Shown: one piece after another, positions 24,979 to 33,756 of the stretch
How the letters are laid out: the number at the start of each line of letters is the position of its first letter
Position numbering within the stretch: position 1 is the stretch's first letter
DNA from: Zhenpiania hominis
GTDB lineage: Bacteria > Bacillota > Clostridia > Peptostreptococcales > Anaerovoracaceae
NCBI RefSeq assembly: GCF_014333425.1
Contig: NZ_JACRYT010000002.1
Coordinates: forward strand, 186,001-250,000
DNA: 64,000 nucleotides
Reading direction: 5' to 3'
The notes under the pieces: generated by a model
The model's database searches: none
What the model was told of the DNA's origin: nothing
What the model saw: only the letters and a program-made list of their open reading frames with translations
Made by a program: the position numbers and the translations under genes

Positions 24979-26274
24979 CTACTGTGCCCGCAGTTTTTTG
25001 TCTGACATTTTAATAATGGTGTCTGCTACATCCTCCACAGAAAAAGCGTCTGTCCGCAGCGCCAGATCGTAATTTTCCGCCATCCCCCAGTCTCTTCCGG
25101 TAAAGTATTTACAGTGGTTTTTACGCTCGATCGCCACCTTTTTAATTTTTTTCTCCGCTTCTTTCGGATCCAGTCCGTCCCGCCGGACAACCCGATCGAT
25201 TTTATGCTGCATTCCCGCGCTGATAAACACATGCAGCGCGGTTTTATATTTCCGGAACACATAGCCGGAAGCTCTTCCCACAATAACGCAGGAATTTTTT
25301 TCCGCCAGTTCTTTCATAACCTTCTGTTCCACCTGAAACAATGCTTCATACTTGGGCTTTTCCTCAGCTCCATAGGAGTAGTACTGCGTGTACAGATCAT
25401 AGAGACGCGCGTCCGGAAGCTTTTCCTCATTATTCCGGATATACTGTTCGGAATAATCGCTTTCCTCGGCAGCGCGCCGTATTACCTCACTGTCATAATA
25501 GGCAATTCCCAGCTTTTCCGCCACCAGTTTTCCCACTTCTCTGCCGCCGCTTCCGAACTCCCTTCCAATGGTAATAATCCGATGCGGCGTACCGGTCTCT
25601 TCATATTCAGGAACCGCTTCCCGCACCTGTGCCGGAAGAAGCTTGGCAGTCGGTTTTTTCAATGCCTTTCCGAAAAGTTTGGCAATCAGTCCCACGGTCA
25701 GCGCCGCGACAATCGTCCCTTCCCGAACCCCGATTACCCCGTGGAATAAAATAAGAGAAATGACCAGCGCGCTTCCTGCCATGGAAGCGTCAAAACATAC
25801 CTTCGTGATTCCGAAATCGGTCCGGAAACGAATGGTGACCGCCTGTACAAAGGCTTCCCCCGGAAGCATAACCACATCCGCCGCGACTTCGAGGAACACG
25901 CCGAATCCCAGAATCACACATCCGATCAAAAGAAATAAAATTTTCATCAGATATTCCTGGGGATTCACCCATTCCAAAAGCAGCATGGACCAGTCGATAA
26001 AGTATCCGAACACGATAGACACCGGAATCTGCAGCAGGCTGGCCTTTTTAAACTTTTTTCCCAAAAGCGCAATTTGCAGCAGAATCAGCAACAGGCTGAG
26101 GGCAATCGTGAATTCCCCCATCGTCGGCCAGAATCCAAGGCTCAGGACATAAGGCACACTGGAAATAGGAGACGTGCCGAGAGCCGCTTTTGTAATAAAG
26201 CTGATCCCAAACGAATTAATATAGATACCGATTAAAAAAATGAAATAACGTTTTAAGACTTCTTTTTTTGACAT
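24979..26274 (-). CDS. YczE-type membrane domain fused to cytidylate-kinase-like domain
   Basis: A 431-residue fusion. Residues 1-205 form five or six membrane segments of the YczE/YyaS/YitT (DUF6198-like) type (FLIGIYINSFGISFITKAALGT start; MLPGEAFVQAVTIRFRTDFG). Residues 230-425 form a cytidylate-kinase-like P-loop domain with Walker A GREFGSGGREVGKL and a later VIVGRASGYVFRK block. Function is unknown. The kinase half could phosphorylate a small molecule moved or sensed by the membrane half. It follows the tandem-MarR gene by 12 bases, so it is probably that regulator's target. Confidence 0.85.
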   Translation of the reverse strand: MSKKEVLKRYFIFLIGIYINSFGISFITKAALGTSPISSVPYVLSLGFWPTMGEFTIALSLLLILLQIALLGKKFKKASLLQIPVSIVFGYFIDWSMLLLEWVNPQEYLMKILFLLIGCVILGFGVFLEVAADVVMLPGEAFVQAVTIRFRTDFGITKVCFDASMAGSALVISLILFHGVIGVREGTIVAALTVGLIAKLFGKALKKPTAKLLPAQVREAVPEYEETGTPHRIITIGREFGSGGREVGKLVAEKLGIAYYDSEVIRRAAEESDYSEQYIRNNEEKLPDARLYDLYTQYYSYGAEEKPKYEALFQVEQKVMKELAEKNSCVIVGRASGYVFRKYKTALHVFISAGMQHKIDRVVRRDGLDPKEAEKKIKKVAIERKNHCKYFTGRDWGMAENYDLALRTDAFSVEDVADTIIKMSDKKLRAQ

Positions 26275-26286
26275 AATTCCTCCAAA

Positions 26287-27234
26287 TTATCGTTCTGCTC
26301 GCTCCTTTAAGTTCTCATACATTTGCCTCAGATCCGCGGCCGCTTCCTCCTGCCTGTCTTCTATTCCCGCGAAAGCACCGTTTATCACGCGCTGGACGCC
26401 CTCTTTGGATCGGGCTGCCATCGCTCTGCCTTCATCCGTCAGATATACAAACAGCGACCGACGGTTTCCGTTTTCTTCTCTGCGTACAACCAGACCGGCC
26501 TGTTCCATATGAAGCAGCAGGCTTGTAACCGTAGCCGGCTCTATCAGGCACGCCTGAGCGATTTCCTTTTGCTGGCAGCCTTCTCTGCCAGCGAGAAATT
26601 CCAGAACCTTAGGCTGACCGGTTGTAAGCTTTGTATCCGCAAGTTCCTCATACAGCCGCTTTCGCAGCAACGTCTGGCAGATCATCAGTCTATAGTGCAG
26701 GCTTTTCTGAAAGGGAAATTTTTTCGTAGCCTCTGAGCCGCGTTCTTCTTCGACATCCTCTCCGTCTGGCGTTCTGAGATTTTCTTCCACCTTCCCCAGG
26801 AGGCTCAAAATCCGATCTCTGTCCTCCAATCCTCGAATCGCGATTGATTCGCACCGGGCAAAGGTCTCCCGCACCAGCCGAGACTGCTCCTGTCCTTTGG
26901 AAGTAAGCTCTACTACGACGCTGCGCCGATTTCCTTCTCTGTGGGCCCTCTGTATCAGTCCGGAAGCTTCCATTTTCGATAAAATCCTGGCTGCCGTGGG
27001 GGCTCCGATGTCGCTGGCACTGGCGATCTCCCGCTGCACTGCCTCTCCCCTCGCCGCCAGGAATTCCAGTATTTTAGGCTGTCCCGCAGTCAGTCCGGAA
27101 GGCTTTAGTCTGTGAAACAGCATTTTATGAAACAGGATCTGTACCGACATAATATCGTTAAAAAGGCGGCTATCGACGTTTGCATCCATCCTCTTTGTCT
27201 GTTCTGTCTTCATTCTCCCTATTCCGGCGCTCAT
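26287..27234 (-). CDS. Tandem MarR-domain transcriptional regulator
   Basis: A 315-residue protein with two complete MarR winged-helix domains. The first is at about residues 25-140 (LTAGQPKILEFLA, then GAPTAARILSKMEASGLIQRAHREGN). The second is at about 175-300 (LTTGQPKVLEFLA, then EPATVTSLLLHMEQAGLVVRREENGN). The shared TxGQPKxLEFLA phrase shows internal duplication. MarR proteins are normally one domain per chain acting as dimers, so this may be a covalent dimer. It is upstream of and nearly touching the membrane-kinase fusion gene. The start is uncertain: ATG 27189 (after AAAGAGG) is an alternative. Confidence 0.85.
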   Translation of the reverse strand: MSAGIGRMKTEQTKRMDANVDSRLFNDIMSVQILFHKMLFHRLKPSGLTAGQPKILEFLAARGEAVQREIASASDIGAPTAARILSKMEASGLIQRAHREGNRRSVVVELTSKGQEQSRLVRETFARCESIAIRGLEDRDRILSLLGKVEENLRTPDGEDVEEERGSEATKKFPFQKSLHYRLMICQTLLRKRLYEELADTKLTTGQPKVLEFLAGREGCQQKEIAQACLIEPATVTSLLLHMEQAGLVVRREENGNRRSLFVYLTDEGRAMAARSKEGVQRVINGAFAGIEDRQEEAAADLRQMYENLKERAER

Positions 27235-27293
27235 AGCTTCTGAACACCATTTCCTTTCCGATAGAATTTGATTTTCGAAATATCATTGTCTTT

Positions 27294-27343
27294 CTAATTA
27301 TTGCTACGCTAATTATTGTACTGCTACTCGCGTCGTTTGTCAA
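27294..27343 (-). promoter_or_regulatory. Promoter with tandem operator-like repeats for the tandem-MarR operon
   Basis: Minus-strand TTGACA (complement of 27338-27343), a 17-base spacer and TACAAT (complement of 27315-27320). The decamer CTAATTATTG occurs twice at 27294-27303 and 27309-27318, a 15-base period, overlapping and just downstream of the -10. This is a good place for repression by the tandem-MarR product. Confidence 0.65.
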
Positions 27344-27384
27344 AGGGATTTTTTCTTTTATAGCAGCATCGTTTTTTCCACGAA

Positions 27385-27414
27385 AAAAGCTGCCCGCAGA
27401 AAGCATGGCAGCTT
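27385..27414 (-). terminator. Terminator of asnS
   Basis: On the minus strand AAGCTGCC pairs with GGCAGCTT, followed by TTTT, just after the asnS stop. Confidence 0.85.
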
Positions 27415-27429
27415 AGCCCGTTTTTCTAT

Positions 27430-28824
27430 TTAAAATTCAGCCGTTTTCGGCGTCCTCGGGAATGGGAGAACGTCGCGGATGTTGCTGATTCCGGTCAGGT
27501 ACATAATGATTCGCTCAAAGCCGAGACCATAGCCCGCGTGTTTCACGCCTCCGTATTTGCGGAGATCCATATACCACCAATAGTCCTTCTCATCCAAACT
27601 CAGCTCATCCATTCTGGATTTCAGCACGTCGTAGCGTTCTTCTCTCTGGCTACCGCCGATAATCTCGCCTACCCCCGGAACTAACAGATCACATGCCGCG
27701 ACCGTTTTTCCATCGTCGTTGAGGCGCATGTAAAAGGCCTTGATGTCTTTCGGATAGTCCGTTACAAAGACCGGCTTTTTATAAATCTCCTCGGTCAGAT
27801 AACGTTCATGCTCCGTCTGCAGATCAATCCCCCATTCCACCGGGTACTCAAATTTCTTACCGGATTTCTTTAAAAGTTCTACGGCTTCGGTGTAGGTGAC
27901 ACGGGCGAATTCCGCGTTCACAAGGGCGGTCAGCCGCTCCAGCAGACCTTTATCCATGAACTTGCCGAAAAATTCCATCTCCTCCGGAGCATGCTCCAGA
28001 ACGTAGCGGATAATATATTTGATCATATCTTCCGCCAGATCCATATTGTCGGAAAGATCCGCGAAGGCCACTTCCGGCTCAATCATCCAGAATTCGGACG
28101 CGTGTCTCGCGGTATTGGAATTTTCCGCGCGGAAGGTCGGTCCGAAGGTGTAGACGTTGCGGAAGGCCAGGGCAAAAGTTTCCGCTTCCAGCTGTCCGCT
28201 CACGGTCAGGCTCGTTTCCTTTCCGAAAAAGTCCTGGCTGTAATCAATTTTGCCATCTTCTGTTTTCGGGAGGTTTTCCATATCCAGGGTTGTGATACGG
28301 AACATTTCTCCCGCCCCTTCGCAGTCGCTTCCGGTTACAATCGGCGTATGCACATATACGAAATCCCGTTCCTGGAAGAATTTATGGATTGCGTAGGCTG
28401 CCAGGGAGCGCACCCGGAATACTGCTGAAAACGTATTGCTCCTCGGACGAAGATGGGCAATTTCCCGCAGAAACTCCATACTGTGGCGTTTTTTCTGGAG
28501 GGGATAATCCGAATCAGAGTCCGCCTCGATTACAACTTCCTTTGCCTTGATTTCAAAAGGCTGTTTTGCCTGCGGAGTCAGAACAAATGTCCCTTTTACC
28601 ATCAATGCCGCCGCGATCGGCGCCTTTGAAATTTCCTCAAAATTATTCAAAAATTCGGCTTCATAAACCACCTGCACGGATTTGAAAAATGTCCCGTCAT
28701 TCAGTTCAATAAATCCGAATTTGTTCGATCCTCTGTTGGTCCGAATCCAGCCATGAACCGTAATTTCCTGGTCCGCATACTTGTCTGGTTCCCGGAATAG
28801 GGAACGTACCTGTATATCCTTCAT
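27430..28824 (-). CDS. asnS: Asparaginyl-tRNA synthetase
   Basis: Class IIb aminoacyl-tRNA synthetase of 464 residues that charges tRNA-Asn. The N-terminal OB-fold anticodon domain ([19 protein letters not shown]) is followed by the catalytic domain with motif 2 around [16 protein letters not shown] and motif 3 [13 protein letters not shown]. The length is typical. A 7-bp stem lies in the leader (28850-28866); I see no T-box. It has its own terminator. Confidence 0.97.
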   Translation of the reverse strand: MKDIQVRSLFREPDKYADQEITVHGWIRTNRGSNKFGFIELNDGTFFKSVQVVYEAEFLNNFEEISKAPIAAALMVKGTFVLTPQAKQPFEIKAKEVVIEADSDSDYPLQKKRHSMEFLREIAHLRPRSNTFSAVFRVRSLAAYAIHKFFQERDFVYVHTPIVTGSDCEGAGEMFRITTLDMENLPKTEDGKIDYSQDFFGKETSLTVSGQLEAETFALAFRNVYTFGPTFRAENSNTARHASEFWMIEPEVAFADLSDNMDLAEDMIKYIIRYVLEHAPEEMEFFGKFMDKGLLERLTALVNAEFARVTYTEAVELLKKSGKKFEYPVEWGIDLQTEHERYLTEEIYKKPVFVTDYPKDIKAFYMRLNDDGKTVAACDLLVPGVGEIIGGSQREERYDVLKSRMDELSLDEKDYWWYMDLRKYGGVKHAGYGLGFERIIMYLTGISNIRDVLPFPRTPKTAEF

Positions 28825-28849
28825 AGTTCACTCTCCCTTTTATTTTTAT

Positions 28850-28866
28850 CCGGCTGTTACAGCCGG
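28850..28866 (-). promoter_or_regulatory. Tight hairpin in the asnS leader
   Basis: The inverted repeat CCGGCTG / CAGCCGG with a three-base loop is about 25 bases before the asnS start. On the minus strand it is followed by an A-rich run, so it is not a terminator for asnS. It may affect translation or be chance. Confidence 0.35.
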
Positions 28867-29104
28867 GAATTTTTGTATACTTTTACAGTTCATTTTATGG
28901 TATCACTTTGCGCCTGTTTTTTCAACTGATTTTCATGAGAAAACCAGAGCAACAGCATTTACTTATATAAAAAGAATGATACAATATTAGAATATATCGA
29001 AATTGGGTATGATATTCAGCAGATTGCGTAGGGTTATCGTTTCCGTTATCAAGAATACCATAACCAGTTTTTGAAATAAAGTGACAGAATGGAGCTGTTT
29101 ATAT

Positions 29105-30269
29105 ATGAAATACTCGCTTGAAGAATTATGTACGAAAAAAGAGGATCAGGTCTTTGACCGCAAAAGCGCAAGAAAAGACGCTAAAGGATTATCCAATCAT
29201 ATCGTGGCCTTTGCCAATGCAGATGGCGGTACACTCGTCATCGGCATTGAAGACAATGGAGACATAACGGGTATTGACACATATACCAACAATATCAACG
29301 ATATACTCCGTGTCCCTTTTGATTACTGCACTCCTTCGGTAAAAGTAATGTTCGGAACAGTTGAATGCAAGGATAAAGACGGGAAACCAAATCATCTTTT
29401 AATTATAACGATTCCCCAAAGTTCTGAGTTACACGCCAATCAGCAGGATGACGTTTATTATCGAATGGGCGACAAATCAAAGAAGCTAAACTTTGATGAA
29501 CGCTTACAGCTTATGTATGCCAAAGGCTCCCGCTATTTTGAAGATGAGCCTGTGTTCCGCTCTACGTTAGATGATATTGATATGAATTTTGTTGCCGAAT
29601 ACTGTAAGTAAAATCCTTGATATAGTACGCCAGTCCCTCAATTTTGTAGGCGATCAAATCAAGGAACGCACACGGCTCGGCAACGATGGCAGATTTCACA
29701 CCACTCCGGAATACCCTGAGTTTGTTTGGAAAGAGATCATCATCAACGCCATCGCCCACCGTGATTACAGCATTAAAGGAACCGATATTCAGATAAAAAT
29801 GTTCGACGATCATATTACCGTAGAGAGTCCCGGTACTCTCCCCGGCATTGTGCGTTTAAGCAATATCCGCACCGTACATTTTTCTCGCAATCCAAAAATC
29901 GCTCGTTTCCTGCAGGAATATGATTATGTAAAAGAGTTTGGTGAAGGTGTTGATCGTATGTTTAAGGAAATGGAGGGGGCCGGACTTCCCGCACCGGAAT
30001 ACAGTGATAATGCCTTTATGCTCAATGCTACGATACAAAATAACAACGCAGATGGCGAAATAAATGGCGAAATAAATTTTGATAAAAACGAATTGCTTGT
30101 ATACAACGCGATTGCAGCTAATCCTACGGCTACGAGATCAGACCTGATTGAAATACTTGATATTTCTGCTCGTACTATTGATCGAGCAATTAAATCCCTG
30201 AAAGATAAAAGTGCCATTGAGCGTATTGGCTCAAAAAAGACCGGATACTGGAGTATTATTACGAAATAA
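29105..30269 (+). pseudogene. AlbA_2/Schlafen-type ATP-binding regulator, disrupted
   Basis: Two halves of one gene lie in different frames. The first (ATG 29105 to the stop at 29611) is an AlbA_2 (Schlafen-like) DNA-binding domain: DRKSARKDAKGLSNHIVAF and GGTLVIGIEDNGDITG. It stops after FVAEYCK. The second (from about 29610 to 30269) resumes at the HATPase_c_4-like region (HRDYSIKGTDIQIKMFDDHI, VESPGTLPGIV) and ends in a winged-helix segment. Intact relatives have roughly 70 more residues between these points, so a deletion plus frameshift has removed them. The GC is lower than around it. Such genes are often carried by mobile DNA. Readable but probably inactive. Confidence 0.8.
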
Positions 30270-30285
30270 GCAACCACTTATACGG

Positions 30286-30322
30286 AAAAGGCAGCCACTT
30301 TGATACTTGGGCTGCCTTTTTT
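30286..30322 (+). terminator. Terminator between the AlbA_2 pseudogene and lysS
   Basis: AAAAGGCAGCC / GGCTGCCTTTT stem with a 13-base loop and TTTTTT on the plus strand. The A-run on the left makes it usable from the lysS side as well. Confidence 0.85.
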
Positions 30323-30376
30323 CTGTTCATTATGCGATTTTTTATCTCTGAGTTTTGACATCCAAAACGTTACATC

Positions 30377-32338
30377 TTAGTACAGCTTGGCGCCGGCCGG
30401 AATGTGATCGTCCACCATCAGAAGATGCAGTCTTTCCTCTCCCTTTTCGTGATGTACGGCGCTGATCAGCATGCCGCAGGAATCAATTCCCATCATCTTG
30501 CGCGGCGGCAGGTTGACAATGGCAATCGCAGTCTTTCCTACCAGCTCTTCCGGCTCGTAATAATCGTGGATTCCGCTGAGAATTACGCGATCCTCATCCG
30601 TTCCGTCATCCAGAACGAATTTCAGCAGCTTTTTGCTCTTGGGAACCGCTTCACATTCCTTGATCTTAACCGCCCGGAAATCCGACTTGCTGAATGTGTC
30701 GAAGTCCACCATATCTTCAAAGAGCGGTTCAATTTCCACATTGGAAAAATCAATTTTTTCCGGAGCCGCGGCTGCCGGCTTTTTCGCCTTTTTGGAATCA
30801 CTGTCCAGCGGCTTCATTGTCGGGAAGAGGATAATATCCCGAATGCTCGGAGCGTTGGTAATCAGCATGATTACGCGGTCGATGCCGATTCCCAGACCTC
30901 CCGTCGGCGGCAGTCCGACTTCCAGCGCGTTTACAAAATCCTCGTCCATCGGATGCGCCTCATCATCCGAACCGTCGTCGAGCTGCGCCTGCTGCTCTTT
31001 AAACCGTTCGTACTGGTCAATCGGGTCGTTCAGCTCGGAGAAAGCGTTGGCAATTTCCCAGCCGTTGATATACGCTTCGAATCTTCTGGTGATTCTCGGA
31101 TCTTCCGGATCCCGCTTTGCCAGCGGAGAAATTTCCACCGGATGTCCCACTACGAAAACCGGACCGTCCAGATATCCCGGAACATCTTCGCAATATTCCT
31201 CGAACATTTCCGCCAGGATCTTACCTCTGGTCATCTCCTGCACTTCATCCTTATCCATTCCCTGGCCGATGGCTGCGGTTCTCGCTTCCTCGTCCGTCTG
31301 AATCTGATCAAAGTCCACGCCGGTAATCTCTTTCACCGCGTCGCTCATTCTCAGTCTTCTCCACGGCGGCGTCAGGTCGAACTTCTTTCCCTGATATTCG
31401 ATCACCATGCTGCCGGTGGCCTTAAGCGCGGCTTTGGAAACGACCTGTTCCGTAACTTCCATGGTTTTCTCCATATCCTCATAGGCCATGTAGCATTCCA
31501 TGGATGTAAATTCCGGGTTATGATTCCGATCCATCCCTTCATTACGGAACATTTTACCCATTTCATAAACCCGGTCGAGGCCTCCCACAACCAGCCTCTT
31601 CAGGTACAATTCATTGGAAATACGCAGCTTCATATCCAGATCCAGCGTATTATGGTGTGTCTCAAATGGACGGGCGTTGGCGCCGCCCGCAATCGTTGTC
31701 AAGATTGGCGTATCCACTTCCAGGTAACCGAAGTCTTCCTCCAGAACCCGCTTGATTTCCTTGATAATGGCCGCCCGCTTGATGAAGGTATCCTTTACAT
31801 CCTGATTCATAATCAGGTCCACATAACGCTGTCTGTAACGGATATCCGTATCCTTCAGGCCGTGCCACTTATTGGGGAGCACCTGCAGGGACTTGGAAAG
31901 AAGCACCATTTTGGAAACTTCCACTGTAATTTCGCCCCGCTGGGTCTGGAACACCTTTCCCACGATACCGAACAGATCTCCGATATCGGAAGTTTTAAAC
32001 CATTTATATTCTTCCTCTCCCAGAACATCTTTTTTTACATGGCACTGAATTCTGCCTTTGGAATCCTGGATATCAATGAAGGATGCCTTTCCCATGCCTC
32101 TTTTGGCCATCATTCTTCCGGCAATGGAAACTTCCTTTCCGTCCATTTCTTCAAACCGGTCTTTAATGTCCTGGCTGTAAGCGTTGACATCCCACTTTTC
32201 AATCAAATAGGGATTCCTTCCCGCTTCCTGCAGATTTTTCAGCTTTTCTCTCCGGATTCTGCGCTGTTCACTCAATCCTTCTTCTGTCAGCTCTTCCGTG
32301 TCCGGATTTACATTCTGGTTTTTCTTCTGTTCACTCAT
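30377..32338 (-). CDS. lysS: Lysyl-tRNA synthetase, class II, with C-terminal tRNA-binding domain
   Basis: Class II LysRS that charges tRNA-Lys. The OB-fold region is at about residues 60-170 (VSIAGRMMAKRGMGKASFIDIQ). The catalytic domain has VDTPILTTIAGGANARPF, motif 2 FRNEGMDRNHNPEFTSMEC and motif 3 GLGIGIDRVIMLI. Standard bacterial LysRS is about 500 residues. This protein has 653 because of a Lys/Ala-rich linker (KKAKKPAAAAPEKIDF) and a C-terminal EMAPII/Trbp111-like OB domain (FSKSDFRAVKIKECEAVP, PPRKMMGIDSCGMLIS). It lies 19 bases behind greA in one operon. Confidence 0.96.
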   Translation of the reverse strand: MSEQKKNQNVNPDTEELTEEGLSEQRRIRREKLKNLQEAGRNPYLIEKWDVNAYSQDIKDRFEEMDGKEVSIAGRMMAKRGMGKASFIDIQDSKGRIQCHVKKDVLGEEEYKWFKTSDIGDLFGIVGKVFQTQRGEITVEVSKMVLLSKSLQVLPNKWHGLKDTDIRYRQRYVDLIMNQDVKDTFIKRAAIIKEIKRVLEEDFGYLEVDTPILTTIAGGANARPFETHHNTLDLDMKLRISNELYLKRLVVGGLDRVYEMGKMFRNEGMDRNHNPEFTSMECYMAYEDMEKTMEVTEQVVSKAALKATGSMVIEYQGKKFDLTPPWRRLRMSDAVKEITGVDFDQIQTDEEARTAAIGQGMDKDEVQEMTRGKILAEMFEEYCEDVPGYLDGPVFVVGHPVEISPLAKRDPEDPRITRRFEAYINGWEIANAFSELNDPIDQYERFKEQQAQLDDGSDDEAHPMDEDFVNALEVGLPPTGGLGIGIDRVIMLITNAPSIRDIILFPTMKPLDSDSKKAKKPAAAAPEKIDFSNVEIEPLFEDMVDFDTFSKSDFRAVKIKECEAVPKSKKLLKFVLDDGTDEDRVILSGIHDYYEPEELVGKTAIAIVNLPPRKMMGIDSCGMLISAVHHEKGEERLHLLMVDDHIPAGAKLY

Positions 32339-32357
32339 TCTTACTACCTCTGGTTTC

Positions 32358-32831
32358 TTACTTGCTGATTTCGATTATTTTATAGTTGATAATTCCGTCC
32401 GGAACTTCTACCGCAACTTCTTCCCCTGCCTTTTTTCCCAGCAGCGCCTGACCTACCAGCGATTCATTGGAGATTCTTCCTTCAAACGGGTCCGCCTCTG
32501 TAGAGCCTACAATGGTAAATTCCTCTTCTTCCTTTGTGTCCATATCCTGAACTTTTACAGTCAGTCCTACCGTTACCTGATCCCCTGCCAGCTCGCTTTC
32601 ATCAATAATCTTGGCTTTACGAATCATGTTCTCCAGCTTTTGAATACGCTCTTCCAGCTCCGCCTGCTCGTTTTTAGCGGCGTCATAGTCGGCATTCTCC
32701 GATATATCGCCCTGCGCGATCGCTTCTTTTAATTTTTCCGCTACCTCTGCCCTTCTGACGGCAACAAGCTCCTCGTGCTCCTCTACAATTTTATCGTAGC
32801 CTTCTTTGGTTAACAGTATTTCTTCTGTCAT
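32358..32831 (-). CDS. greA: Transcription elongation factor GreA
   Basis: A 157-residue GreA, the usual length, which stimulates transcript cleavage by stalled RNA polymerase. The N-terminal coiled coil carries MTEEILLTKEGYDKI and the acidic tip DISENADYDAAKNEQ. The C-terminal FKBP-like domain ends with DGIINYKIIEIS. The start is at ATG 32831 after AAAGGAGATTAACCAA; upstream in-frame codons lie within the promoter region. It is co-transcribed with lysS. Confidence 0.97.
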   Translation of the reverse strand: MTEEILLTKEGYDKIVEEHEELVAVRRAEVAEKLKEAIAQGDISENADYDAAKNEQAELEERIQKLENMIRKAKIIDESELAGDQVTVGLTVKVQDMDTKEEEEFTIVGSTEADPFEGRISNESLVGQALLGKKAGEEVAVEVPDGIINYKIIEISK

Positions 32832-32868
32832 TTGGTTAATCTCCTTTCGACCCATGTCATATCGTACT

Positions 32869-32897
32869 ATTATAAGCCGCGGATGCCGAATTGTCAA
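32869..32897 (-). promoter_or_regulatory. Promoter of greA-lysS
   Basis: A consensus promoter on the minus strand: TTGACA (complement of 32892-32897), a 17-base spacer and TATAAT (complement of 32869-32874). Confidence 0.9.
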
Positions 32898-33033
32898 TGT
32901 TTTGAGCGGATTTTGGACAGGTCCTCACATGACGGAAAAAACATGTATTTTAAAAGCGACATATTTCAAATTCACAAGTCTTGCAATGGAATAATTTTGA
33001 AGGTAAAATAGTAGGATAACAGGAAGGTGCATC

Positions 33034-33679
33034 ATGGCACAAGACAAGATCATGGTAGTCGACAATGAAATGGAAATTATTCAGCTTATGAAGCTCTACT
33101 TATCCAGAGAAGGCTATGAAGTCGTCTGGACGACCGACAGCACAAAGGCCGTCGCCCTTGCTCAGGACGAAAAGCCGTGAGCAGAGCGATGTCCCCATTC
33201 TTTTCGTCAGCTGCAAGAATCAGGAGATGGATAAGGTACTGGGTCTTTCCATCGGCGGAGATGATTATATCTCCAAACCCTTCAGCCCGGCCGAACTGGT
33301 TGCCCGGGTAAAGGCACACCTCCGCCGACAGAATATGAGCCACTCCGGTGCTCCCGACGCCCCGGCGCCGCAGAACATTCTGACGGCCGGCGATCTGGAA
33401 ATCGATCTTTCCGCTCATACCGTCACAGTCGGAGGAAAACCTGTACACCTTACAGCAAAAGAATTTGAACTTCTGGTTCTTCTCTCCCGATATCCGAACC
33501 GGGTGTTTACAAGCCGCCAGATCTTCGATAATCTTTGGGACTCCTACGGGATTGACGAGGATGTGCGCACCGTCATGGTTCATATCAGCAATCTCAGAAA
33601 AAAAATCGAGCCAAATCCGGAAAAGCCCCGATACATCCATACAGTAAGGGGCGTCGGATATAAACTGGTATCCGGCTGA
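33034..33679 (+). pseudogene. OmpR-type response regulator, internal deletion and frameshift
   Basis: The first frame (ATG 33034, after AGGAAGG) reads MAQDKIMVVDNEMEIIQLMK, the start of a receiver domain, and stops at 33180. From about 33175 another frame continues with SDVPILFVSCKNQEMDKV, the DDYISKPF loop (conserved Lys) and a winged-helix output domain (TAKEFELLVLL, RTVMVHISNLRKKI, GVGYKLV). The segment with the phosphorylated Asp and the following loop is missing, roughly 20 residues. It cannot act as a phosphorelay regulator. A broken histidine kinase lies at 40464-41766. Confidence 0.88.
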
Positions 33680-33683
33680 AAGG

Positions 33684-33735
33684 AAAAGGAGCTTGCTCCG
33701 GCAGATGTCAGCAGTCTGCCGGGCAAGCTCCTTTT
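33684..33735 (+). terminator. Terminator between response-regulator pseudogene and phnW
   Basis: AAAAGGAGCTTGC / GCAAGCTCCTTTT outer arms with a second inner pairing (CCGGCAGA / TCTGCCGG). A-runs and T-runs on both sides make it bidirectional between convergent genes. Confidence 0.9.
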
Positions 33736-33756
33736 CTTTGAGTGTTTAAAATGTCA

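Noticed and set aside
30404..32368. Very long plus-strand open frame antisense to lysS
   Set aside because: Lies exactly opposite the lysS coding region, has no ribosome site and no family resemblance; a codon-bias shadow.
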